Assembly (NCBI GenBank): GCA_018828205.1
Contig: JAHJWA010000217.1
Span: forward strand, 1-6,125
Direction of reading: 5' to 3'
DNA: 6,125 nt
From: Alphaproteobacteria bacterium
GTDB taxonomy: Bacteria; Pseudomonadota; Alphaproteobacteria; Sphingomonadales; Sphingomonadaceae
Shown piece by piece: positions 1-4,772 of this stretch. Numbering within the stretch: the stretch's first letter is position 1; each line of letters starts with the position of its first letter. The position numbers were made by a program, and so were the translations under genes. A model generated the notes under the pieces. The model ran no database searches. It saw only the letters and a list, made by a program, of their open reading frames with translations, and was not told the DNA's origin.

Positions 1-79
1 CGATCGCGCGGATCGGCGCGGCTGATGCGCTGTATCCAGGGGGGCGGGGAATAAATCCTCTCCCGAACCCCGATTGGGA

Positions 80-108
80 TTGCCAAGTACAAAGCACCTG
101 CCTATGTG
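80..108 (+). promoter_or_regulatory. Probable sigma70 promoter of tRNA-Arg
   Basis: TTGCCA at 80-85 and TATGTG at 103-108 are separated by exactly 17 nt, the preferred sigma70 spacing. The -10 box ends 13 nt before the first base of the tRNA, so a start near 115 would give a short 5' leader. The -35 matches TTGACA at 4 of 6 positions or better, and the -10 keeps the initial TAT. It is read by eye, without a scoring matrix. Confidence 0.5.
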
Positions 109-121
109 GCCCACCTCGAGT

Positions 122-198
122 GCGCCCGTAGCTCAGCTGGATAGAGTACCTGACTACGAATCAGGTGGCCGGAGGTTCGAATCCTTCCGGGCGCACCA
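122..198 (+). tRNA. tRNA-Arg (anticodon ACG)
   Basis: This is a complete 77-nt cloverleaf. The acceptor stem GCGCCCG (122-128) pairs perfectly with CGGGCGC (188-194); the discriminator is A195 and CCA is encoded at 196-198. The D stem is 131-134 with 144-147. The anticodon stem CCTGA/TCAGG (149-153, 161-165) closes the loop CTACGAA, placing anticodon ACG at 156-158. The T stem GGAGG/CCTTC (171-175, 183-187, one G-T pair) closes the loop TTCGAAT. ACG, with A34 normally edited to inosine, reads the CGU, CGC and CGA arginine codons. The gene has its own promoter-like site upstream and a strong terminator 3 nt downstream, so it is probably monocistronic. Confidence 0.97.
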
Positions 199-200
199 TT

Positions 201-235
201 AAAAACCCATCCCTCATGCCGAGGGGTGGGTTTTT
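201..235. terminator. Bidirectional rho-independent terminator
   Basis: The left arm (201-215) begins with five A and the right arm (221-235) ends with five T. They form a continuous 15-bp stem with one T-G wobble (T210-G226) around a 5-nt loop (216-220). The A5/T5 ends give a U-tract on either strand. It therefore fits termination of the plus-strand tRNA and of the minus-strand metallopeptidase gene, whose stop lies about 60 nt away. Confidence 0.9.
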
Positions 236-254
236 ATCGTTCTGGGATCTCGCC

Positions 255-288
255 GCGACGTGGTGAGGCGACGTGGCGAGGCGACGTG
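255..288. repeat. 13-bp tandem repeat, about 2.6 copies
   Basis: GCGACGTGGTGAG (255-267) is followed directly by GCGACGTGGCGAG (268-280), one mismatch apart, and then by GCGACGTG (281-288) before the sequence diverges. It lies in the 3' non-coding space between the shared terminator and the metallopeptidase stop codon. It may be simple replication slippage; no function is evident. Confidence 0.75.
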
Positions 289-296
289 CGGGTGGC

Positions 297-689
297 CTAG
301 GCTTCGTCCTCGAGCCGGTGCATGTCCTCGTCGGAAAAGCCGAAATGGTGTCCGGCCTCGTGGATGACGACATGGCGGACGAGCTCTTCCAGCCCGACGC
401 CGGTTTCCTGCATCTCGGCGAGCAGCGGCTGGCGGAACAGCCAGATCCGCGGGGGCAGCTCGCCGCTCTCCCAGATCGATGCTTCCGAGATCGGTCGACC
501 CTCGTAAAGCCCGCTCAGATGCCATTTGTCGTCGAGATCGACCGAGGCGAGCTGTTCGGGCGTGGCGAAATCGACCACCCGCGTGACCGCGCGATCGAGC
601 TCGCTGCGGAACTGTTCGGGGAGCGTGCGCAGCACCTGCTCGGCGAGCCGCTGCATCTCTTCCTTGCTGGGAGCTAAGGTTTCGGTCAT
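297..689 (-). CDS. Small zinc metallopeptidase-family protein (minimal zincin, Zincin_1 type)
   Basis: The protein has 130 aa and no signal peptide or membrane segment, so it is probably cytoplasmic. Near the C-terminus it carries HEAGH (about residues 110-114) followed by FGFSDEDMHRLE. This is the HExxH zinc site plus the downstream acidic block typical of the COG3824/PF06262 metallopeptidase family. The family is widespread in alphaproteobacteria and actinobacteria, usually 110-140 aa; its substrate is not established and proteolysis is inferred from the zincin motif. The N-terminal half has a helix ending in LPEQFRSEL, as is usual in the family. The ATG at 687-689 has no Shine-Dalgarno sequence but has a promoter-like site very close upstream. 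An in-frame ATG at codon 12 (654-656) is preceded by AAGGAAGAG and would give 119 aa with the whole conserved core. The gene converges on the tRNA and diverges from the hemerythrin gene. Confidence 0.88.
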   Translation of the reverse strand: MTETLAPSKEEMQRLAEQVLRTLPEQFRSELDRAVTRVVDFATPEQLASVDLDDKWHLSGLYEGRPISEASIWESGELPPRIWLFRQPLLAEMQETGVGLEELVRHVVIHEAGHHFGFSDEDMHRLEDEA

Positions 690-697
690 CGGATGGG

Positions 698-726
698 GAT
701 ATGGCCATCGCCGTCAAGGTGTGCAA
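698..726 (-). promoter_or_regulatory. Possible leaderless promoter of the metallopeptidase gene
   Basis: On the minus strand TTGCAC (complement of 721-726) is followed after 17 nt by CATATC (complement of 698-703). Only 8 nt separate this -10-like box from the ATG at 689, so transcription would begin at or next to the start codon. The lack of a Shine-Dalgarno sequence before that ATG agrees with a leaderless mRNA. Both boxes are imperfect and this is inference. Confidence 0.35.
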
Positions 727-731
727 CCGGT

Positions 732-756
732 GGAACAAGGGCACGGCTGGCCTGTT
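732..756 (+). promoter_or_regulatory. EcfG-like general-stress promoter of the hemerythrin-PLD-folE cluster
   Basis: GGAAC at 732-736 is followed after 16 nt by TGTT at 753-756. The EcfG (SigT/RpoE2-type) consensus of alphaproteobacteria is GGAAC-N16/17-CGTT, so only the first base of the -10 element differs. The -10 element ends 38 nt before the ATG at 795, giving a leader of about 30 nt. A second site with identical spacing lies upstream of 3554. Confidence 0.6.
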
Positions 757-781
757 TGACAGCCGCAATCACAGTCAATCC

Positions 782-786
782 GAGGA
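782..786 (+). promoter_or_regulatory. Ribosome binding site that fixes the hemerythrin start
   Basis: GAGGA lies 8 nt before the ATG at 795. The frame stays open back to an ATG at 693, but that one has no such site and would lie upstream of the proposed promoter at 732-756. Both facts favour 795. Confidence 0.7.
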
Positions 787-794
787 TAAGAACG

Positions 795-1286
795 ATGGCC
801 CAGAACGACGAGATTTTCGCGCGGCTCAAGCAGGATCACGATAAGCATCGCGATCTGCTCGATCGGCTGCTGGAGACCCAGGGCGACAGCGAGGAGCGCA
901 AGTCGCTGTTCGAGGCACTCACCAAGGAGCTCAAGGGTCACGCCTCGGCCGAGGAGCAGGCGCTCTATTCCACGATGATGCGCAAGCCGCCGACCACCGA
1001 CGAGACCCGCCATTCGGTTGCCGAGCATCACGAGATCGAGGAGGCGCTCAACGACCTCGCCGCCACCGACATGTCGAGCAGCGCGTGGCTGATGAAGCTC
1101 AAGGATCTGGACCACGATTACCGCCACCACATCGACGAAGAGGAGGAAGAGCACTTCCCCGATTTCGCGAAGCATCTCGACCACAAGGATCGCGAGCACA
1201 TGCGCAGCGTGTTCGAGCGCCGCAAGACGGAGGAAAAGGCGGAGGCCGAGCTGACCCCGGAGAAGAAGGAAGACGCCAAGGAATAG
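795..1286 (+). CDS. Hemerythrin HHE-domain protein
   Basis: The 163-aa soluble protein has the ligand pattern of bacterial hemerythrin-like (PF01814, HHE) proteins: H15/H18 in helix 1, H49xxxE53 in helix 2, H78/H79 in helix 3 and H112xxxE116 in helix 4. These would hold a non-heme di-iron centre in a four-helix bundle that binds oxygen or senses or handles iron, NO or peroxide; the exact role of this member is unknown. The domain fills about residues 5-135. A highly charged tail (about 136-163, rich in Lys and Glu) follows and is probably disordered or helical. The frame extends upstream to 693, but the start at 795 has a good ribosome binding site. It is the first gene of a tight plus-strand cluster, with 22 nt to the phospholipase D-like gene, and has an EcfG-like promoter site before it, suggesting induction by general stress. 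Confidence 0.88.
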   Translation: MAQNDEIFARLKQDHDKHRDLLDRLLETQGDSEERKSLFEALTKELKGHASAEEQALYSTMMRKPPTTDETRHSVAEHHEIEEALNDLAATDMSSSAWLMKLKDLDHDYRHHIDEEEEEHFPDFAKHLDHKDREHMRSVFERRKTEEKAEAELTPEKKEDAKE

Positions 1287-1308
1287 CTTTGGGCGTCGGA
1301 GGGACAGC

Positions 1309-2844
1309 GTGAGCGAAGAACCGGTAGACCCGAAGCGTGTCACCCGGCTCGACGAAGGCGTCGAGCCGGGTGTCTGGCGTTATGCGAAAGCGGAACGCGC
1401 GACGGTGGTGATCGATGCGGCGGATTATTTCGCGGCGATGCAGGCGGCGATGCTCAAGGCGCGCCACCGCATCTTTCTGGTCGGGTGGGATTTCGACACG
1501 CGAATCCATCTCGCCGATGGCCGGCGCTGGTGGCAGCGCTCCTACAGGGACGAATATCCCTCGCGGCTGGGCAGCTTTATCGCCTGGTTGAGCCGCAACC
1601 GCCCGATGATGGAAATCCGCATCCTGAAATGGAGCTTCGGGGTGTTCAAATTCGCGATGCGCGGTTCGATGTGGGCGGATCTGATCCGCTGGGCACCGCA
1701 CCGGCGGATCGATTTCAAGTTCGACAGCGCGCATCCCGTGGGCTGCAGCCATCACCAGAAGATCGCGGTGCTCGACAGCCGGCTGGCGGTTTGCGGCGGG
1801 ATCGACATGACGGTGCGCCGCTGGGACACGCGCGAGCACAAGGAGGTGGACGAACGCCGGACCACGCCGCGAGGAGCGGAATACGGCCCTTGGCACGACG
1901 CGTCGATGATGATGGAAGGCGATGTCGCCGAAGCCTTGAGCGATCTGGGCCGCGATCGTTGGATCAAGGCGGGCGGTGTGCCCCTGCTGCCGCTTAATCC
2001 GCGCGAGGAGTCGCTCTGGCCCGATGGGCTGCGCGCCGGGTTCGAGAATGTCGAGATCGGCGTCGCGCGCACCTGTTCGGCCTATCGCGACTGGGAAGAG
2101 GTCAAAGAGATCGCCGAGCTTTTCGTCGCGCATATCAAGCGGGCGAAGCGGCACATCTACGCCGAAAGCCAGTATTTCGCCTCCCGTGTGGTGGCCGAAG
2201 CCATCATGGAGCGGCTGGCTGAGCCCGATCCGCCCGAGATCGTCATCGTCCACCCCGACCATGCCGACGGCTGGCTCGAGCAGCAGGCGATGGACCATGC
2301 GCGCGCCGAACTGGTGCGCTGCATCGAGGAAGCGCCCAATGGCGATCGCTTTTCGATCTGGTGCCCCTTTACCGGCGAGACACCCATCTATGTCCACGCC
2401 AAGATCATGATCGTGGACGACGAGATCCTGCGGATCGGGTCGGCCAATCTCAACAACCGCTCGCTCGGTCTCGACAGCGAATGCGATGTCTTCATCGATT
2501 CGGCGCGCGAAGGAAACAGCCACGCCGCCGGCGAAATCGGACGGATCAGGCGGTCGCTGCTGGCCGAGCATTGCGGACTGGAAGAAGACGAGATGCCCGA
2601 ACTGCTCGAGCGGCACGGATCGATGGCGGCGCTGATCGAAGCGAGCGACGGCGGCGAGCGCAAGCTCAGGCGCTATGTCCCGCCCGAACTCGACGCGGTG
2701 CAGGAAACGATCGCCGAGTCCCAGATGCTCGATCCTGAAGCGCCCGACGCGATGTTCGAGCCCTTTGCCCAGGGCGGACTTTTTCGTAAGGGCAGCCGGC
2801 TTGGACGCATCCGCGCCCGGCTCCGGAGGAAGAAGAAGTCATGA
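1309..2844 (+). CDS. Phospholipase D-like protein with two HKD motifs
   Basis: The 511-aa protein belongs to the phospholipase D superfamily, whose members hydrolyse or transfer phosphodiester bonds, often of phospholipids, through a covalent histidine intermediate. Both catalytic HxKx4D motifs are intact: H149-Q-K151...D156 followed by GGID, and H363-A-K365...D370 followed by GSANLNNRS. This is a two-motif monomeric layout similar to eukaryotic-type PLD without C2 or PH domains. No signal peptide or transmembrane segment is visible, so it is probably cytosolic or membrane-associated. The last 20 residues are strongly basic (RIRARLRRKKKS), which could favour contact with acidic phospholipids. 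Translation starts at GTG 1309, with GGAGGG at 1298-1303 five nt upstream. It lies 22 nt after the hemerythrin gene and overlaps folE by ATGA. Cardiolipin synthase activity is possible, but the usual N-terminal membrane helices are missing; the substrate is not deducible. Confidence 0.9.
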   Translation: MSEEPVDPKRVTRLDEGVEPGVWRYAKAERATVVIDAADYFAAMQAAMLKARHRIFLVGWDFDTRIHLADGRRWWQRSYRDEYPSRLGSFIAWLSRNRPMMEIRILKWSFGVFKFAMRGSMWADLIRWAPHRRIDFKFDSAHPVGCSHHQKIAVLDSRLAVCGGIDMTVRRWDTREHKEVDERRTTPRGAEYGPWHDASMMMEGDVAEALSDLGRDRWIKAGGVPLLPLNPREESLWPDGLRAGFENVEIGVARTCSAYRDWEEVKEIAELFVAHIKRAKRHIYAESQYFASRVVAEAIMERLAEPDPPEIVIVHPDHADGWLEQQAMDHARAELVRCIEEAPNGDRFSIWCPFTGETPIYVHAKIMIVDDEILRIGSANLNNRSLGLDSECDVFIDSAREGNSHAAGEIGRIRRSLLAEHCGLEEDEMPELLERHGSMAALIEASDGGERKLRRYVPPELDAVQETIAESQMLDPEAPDAMFEPFAQGGLFRKGSRLGRIRARLRRKKKS

Positions 2845-3449
2845 GCAGCCTGGTCGGACCCGACGAAGACGATCCGCGCGGCAAGCTGCCCGTCCCCGAG
2901 GAAATCCAGGATGCGATCCGGACGCTGATCCGCTGGACCGGCGACGACCCGCAGCGGGAAGGTCTGCTCGACACGCCCTCGCGCGTCGCGCGGGCGTGGA
3001 AGGAATATTGCCAGGGCTACGAGGAAGATCCCGCCTATCATCTCGAGCGGGTGTTCGAGGAAGTCGGCGGCTACAACGAGATCGTGCTGCTCAGGGATAT
3101 CCCGTTCCAGAGCCATTGCGAACACCACATGGCGCCCATAATCGGCAAGGCGGCGATCGCCTATCTGCCCAACGACCGGGTGGTGGGTATCTCCAAGCTG
3201 GCGCGCGTTCTTCACGGTTTCGCGCGGCGGCTGCAGGTTCAGGAACGGCTGACCGCAGAGGTCGCCGACTGCATCTGGGAGAATCTCGAGCCGCAGGGCG
3301 TGGCAGTGGTGATCGAGGCCTCGCACAGCTGCATGACCGCGCGCGGGGTGCGGACGCCCGGAGTGAGCATGATCACCAGCCGGATGATGGGCACCTTCCT
3401 CGAAGACGAGCGCAGCCGCAAGGAAGTGCTCAGCCTGATGGGTTACTGA
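2841..3449 (+). CDS. folE: GTP cyclohydrolase I (type IA)
   Basis: The 202-aa enzyme converts GTP to 7,8-dihydroneopterin triphosphate, the first step toward tetrahydrofolate and also toward queuosine and biopterin. Length fits the family (about 190-220 aa). Zinc ligands C93 and H96 lie in SHCEHHM and C164 in SHSCMTARGV; H95 and H162 correspond to the catalytic histidines H112 and H179 of the E. coli enzyme. The substrate-binding stretches VVGISKLARV and LQVQERLT are intact. It is a zinc-dependent FolE, not the unrelated FolE2. Its ATG overlaps the phospholipase stop in ATGA, and GGAGGA lies 10 nt upstream (2825-2830), so translational coupling is likely. Being downstream of two stress-type genes is unusual for a folate enzyme. 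It could be the only folE of the genome or a stress-induced second copy; the window cannot decide. Confidence 0.96.
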   Translation: MSSLVGPDEDDPRGKLPVPEEIQDAIRTLIRWTGDDPQREGLLDTPSRVARAWKEYCQGYEEDPAYHLERVFEEVGGYNEIVLLRDIPFQSHCEHHMAPIIGKAAIAYLPNDRVVGISKLARVLHGFARRLQVQERLTAEVADCIWENLEPQGVAVVIEASHSCMTARGVRTPGVSMITSRMMGTFLEDERSRKEVLSLMGY

Positions 3450-3477
3450 GCCGGTCGTCCTGCGTCGGGAACCGGCT
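3449..3477 (+). terminator. Stem-loop after folE, possible weak terminator
   Basis: AGCCGGT (3449-3455, starting on the last base of the folE stop) pairs perfectly with ACCGGCT (3471-3477). Inner pairs TCCT (3458-3461) with GGGA (3467-3470) extend the stem around a 5-nt loop, with a 2-nt bulge. No T-run follows, so it is not a canonical intrinsic terminator. It could attenuate read-through into the next gene or protect the 3' end of the mRNA. Confidence 0.35.
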
Positions 3478-3488
3478 GGCGCAAGGCA

Positions 3489-3513
3489 GGAACGACGTCC
3501 CGAGCGCGCGGTT
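3489..3513 (+). promoter_or_regulatory. EcfG-like general-stress promoter of the PA2169-family gene
   Basis: GGAAC at 3489-3493 is followed after 16 nt by GGTT at 3510-3513. This is the same architecture as the site at 732-756 and one base away from GGAAC-N16-CGTT. The -10 element ends 40 nt before the ATG at 3554, against 38 nt in the other case. Another GGAAC at 3468-3472 has no matching GTT at 16-17 nt. Confidence 0.6.
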
Positions 3514-3553
3514 GATCGGGCAACGACCTCCCTTGCAACCAAAGGAACGAACC

Positions 3554-4003
3554 ATGGCTCACACCCACGAAAACGACATCAAGGTCATCAACAGCCTCAT
3601 CGCGACCACGCTCGATAGCATGAAGGGCTATCGTGACGCCTGCGAGGACACCAATGGCACCCACAGCCAGCTGTTCTTGTCGATGGCCGACGAACGCAGC
3701 CGCGTCGCATCCGACCTCCAGGCGCATGTCCGCTCGCATGGCGGCGAGCCCGAGGATCACAGCACCACCTCCGGCGCGCTGCACCGCGGGTTCATGAACC
3801 TCAAGGATGCGGTTACCGGTAGCGACGACAAGGCGGTGATCAACGAGGTCGAGCGCGGCGAGGATCACATCAAGGACAAATACGAGACCGCGCTCAAGGA
3901 CGAAAACCTGTCGCCCGATTGCCGTGCGGTTGTCGAGCGCGCCTATCAGTCGGTGCGCGAAGGACACGACCGGGTCAGCGCGATCAAGCACGCGACTGCC
4001 TGA
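3554..4003 (+). CDS. PA2169-family four-helix-bundle protein (DUF2383)
   Basis: The 149-aa soluble protein resembles the PA2169/DUF2383 family of ferritin-like four-helix-bundle proteins. Features seen are an N-terminal helix with INSLIATTLDSMKGYRDAC, a second with FLSMADERSRVASDLQAHV, then GALHRGFMNLKDAV and VERGEDHIKDKYETAL. Glu, Asp and His residues suitable for metal binding sit in the middle of the helices (for example E47, E100, E103, H105). The family has no firmly assigned function and is commonly found with stress genes. The start at 3554 has AAAGGA at 3541-3546, 7 nt upstream, and is the family-like N-terminus. The frame remains open back to 2675 only because it runs as a shadow through folE. 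An EcfG-like promoter precedes it and a strong terminator follows, so it can be a separate transcription unit. With the hemerythrin gene it makes two di-iron-type helical bundles in one cluster. Confidence 0.87.
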   Translation: MAHTHENDIKVINSLIATTLDSMKGYRDACEDTNGTHSQLFLSMADERSRVASDLQAHVRSHGGEPEDHSTTSGALHRGFMNLKDAVTGSDDKAVINEVERGEDHIKDKYETALKDENLSPDCRAVVERAYQSVREGHDRVSAIKHATA

Positions 4004-4021
4004 TCCTACCCTGCAGGAATC

Positions 4022-4051
4022 AAAAGGGGCGCCAGTGCGGCGCCCCTTTTT
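4022..4051. terminator. Bidirectional rho-independent terminator
   Basis: AAAAGGGGCGCC (4022-4033) pairs perfectly with GGCGCCCCTTTT (4039-4050) around the loop AGTGC, and a fifth T follows at 4051. The 12-bp stem has A-tract and T-tract ends. It can end the plus-strand PA2169-family transcript (stop at 4003) and the minus-strand peroxiredoxin transcript (stop at 4070). Confidence 0.92.
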
Positions 4052-4069
4052 CGTTGGTAGCGGGCTTTT

Positions 4070-4549
4070 CTAGAGCTGCTTGAGCATGTGCTCGGCGCTC
4101 GAGACCGAGAAATCGCCCGGCTGCTCGACATTGAGCTCGGTCACTACGCCATCGTCGACGATCATCGAATAACGCTGGCCGCGCTGGCCCATGCCGAAGC
4201 CCGAGCCGTCCATGGTCAGGCCCACCGCCTGCGCGAAATCGCCATTGCCGTCGGCGAGCATGGTGATGTCGTCCGATCCGGCGGCATCCTTCCAGGCGCT
4301 CATCACGAAAGCATCATTGACCGCGGTGCAGGCGATCTCGTCGACGCCCTTGGCGCGAAGATCCGCGGCCTTCTCGACATAGCCCGGGAGATGCTTGGCC
4401 GAGCAGGTCGGGGTGAAAGCGCCGGGCACCGAGAACAGCGCCACCTTGCGACCGGCGAAGAAGTCGCTGGCCTCGATCTGCTCGGGGCCGTTCTGCGTGG
4501 CCTTGACCAGCTTCACATCGGGCAGCTTGTCGCCCACTGAAATCGTCAT
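4070..4549 (-). CDS. Peroxiredoxin, Prx5/type II family (glutaredoxin/thioredoxin-dependent)
   Basis: The 159-aa thiol peroxidase would reduce hydrogen peroxide and alkyl hydroperoxides in the cytoplasm. The peroxidatic site is PGAFTPTCS with C49 and T46; R126 in GQRYSM matches the conserved active-site arginine. C74 lies 25 residues after C49, as C72 does after C47 in human Prx5. No cysteine exists after C74, so the C-terminal resolving cysteine of atypical 2-Cys human Prx5 (C151) is absent; the enzyme is probably recycled by glutaredoxin or thioredoxin as in plant type II enzymes. Length is typical (about 155-165 aa). The ATG has AGGAG (complement of 4558-4562) 8 nt upstream. It converges on the PA2169-family gene across a shared terminator and diverges from ahcY. 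No fused glutaredoxin domain is present, unlike some gammaproteobacterial homologues. Confidence 0.95.
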   Translation of the reverse strand: MTISVGDKLPDVKLVKATQNGPEQIEASDFFAGRKVALFSVPGAFTPTCSAKHLPGYVEKAADLRAKGVDEIACTAVNDAFVMSAWKDAAGSDDITMLADGNGDFAQAVGLTMDGSGFGMGQRGQRYSMIVDDGVVTELNVEQPGDFSVSSAEHMLKQL

Positions 4550-4588
4550 GATCGCGTCTCCTGTTGGTTGGAATATCCGTCCGGACGC

Positions 4589-4616
4589 GGCTTAGACCAG
4601 CGCCGCTTGCGTGCAA
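4589..4616 (-). promoter_or_regulatory. Possible promoter of the peroxiredoxin gene
   Basis: On the minus strand TTGCAC (complement of 4611-4616) is followed after 16 nt by TAAGCC (complement of 4589-4594). The -10 box is weak. The main support is that the 10-mer containing the -35 box (CCGGTTGCAC) is identical to the one upstream of the metallopeptidase gene. No OxyR-like or EcfG-like site was recognised here. Confidence 0.25.
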
Positions 4617-4663
4617 CCGGTTTTCCTGCGCGACCTGCCGCCCGCACGGCGCTGTCCCGCCGG

Positions 4664-4691
4664 TTGCCCTGCGCCGGGGGAGGGGTTAGAG
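4664..4691 (+). promoter_or_regulatory. Possible sigma70 promoter of ahcY
   Basis: TTGCCC at 4664-4669 and TTAGAG at 4686-4691 are separated by 16 nt. The -35 lies in CCGGTTGCCC, nearly the same 10-mer as in the proposed promoters of the metallopeptidase and peroxiredoxin genes. Transcription would begin near 4698, leaving a leader of about 75 nt before the GTG at 4773. Confidence 0.35.
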
Positions 4692-4700
4692 GCTGCAGCC
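4691..4700. repeat. 10-bp perfect palindrome GGCTGCAGCC upstream of ahcY
   Basis: This perfect inverted repeat without spacer lies immediately at and after the proposed -10 box of ahcY, where a repressor could bind. A 10-bp palindrome in GC-rich DNA can also arise by chance. No regulator is assigned. Confidence 0.25.
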
Positions 4701-4760
4701 AATCCGCGCTCCCGCATTTCCCCCGGGCGCTGCGCCATGCTTTACCCCTACGAACAATCC

Positions 4761-4766
4761 GAAGGA
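4761..4766 (+). promoter_or_regulatory. ahcY: Ribosome binding site that fixes the ahcY GTG start
   Basis: GAAGGA lies 6 nt before GTG 4773. An in-frame ATG at 4737 would add 12 residues (MLYPYEQSEGPP) but has no purine-rich site before it, only GC-rich sequence. The GTG start gives MTDFTDYVIKDIALADYG, close to the usual N-terminus of the family. Confidence 0.65.
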
Positions 4767-4772
4767 CCGCCC

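Noticed and set aside
1..79. Possible 3' end of a gene entering from the left (frame stopping at TAA 52-54 or TGA 23-25)
   Set aside because: Only 7-17 residues would be inside the window and none are recognisable. An imperfect GGGGCGGGG/CCCGAACCCC hairpin near 41-70 has no T-run and was not called a terminator.
161..373. Minus-strand 70-codon frame ending in VRPEGFEPPAT
   Set aside because: It runs antisense through the terminator and tRNA. The PEGFEPP ending is a well-known false protein motif produced by translating the complement of tRNA 3' ends.
693..794. 34-residue N-terminal extension of the hemerythrin protein
   Set aside because: It has no ribosome binding site, lies over the EcfG-like promoter, and the conserved domain begins after the ATG at 795.
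1392..1396. Further GGAAC sequences inside genes (for example 1392-1396 and 3240-3245)
   Set aside because: They lie in coding sequence and lack a GTT element at 16-17 nt, so they were not taken as stress promoters.
1099..2616. 505-codon open frame on the minus strand
   Set aside because: It lies antisense to the hemerythrin and PLD-like genes, whose motifs are unmistakable. Long antisense frames are common in GC-rich DNA, and no family motif is seen in it.
2673..3542. 289-codon minus-strand frame opposite folE
   Set aside because: folE has all zinc and catalytic residues on the plus strand; the antisense frame has no recognisable domain.
2675..3553. Upstream extension of the PA2169-family frame to a 442-aa protein
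   Set aside because: The extension is an out-of-frame shadow of the PLD end and folE, rich in Arg, Ser and Pro. The start at 3554 has its own ribosome binding site and promoter-like site.
4681..4772. SAH or SAM riboswitch before ahcY
   Set aside because: A GCGCTGC stretch at 4727-4733 recalls part of the SAH riboswitch core, but the partner AGGCTCGG-like segment and the required pairing were not found. A covariance-model search with the Rfam SAH and SAM families would settle it.
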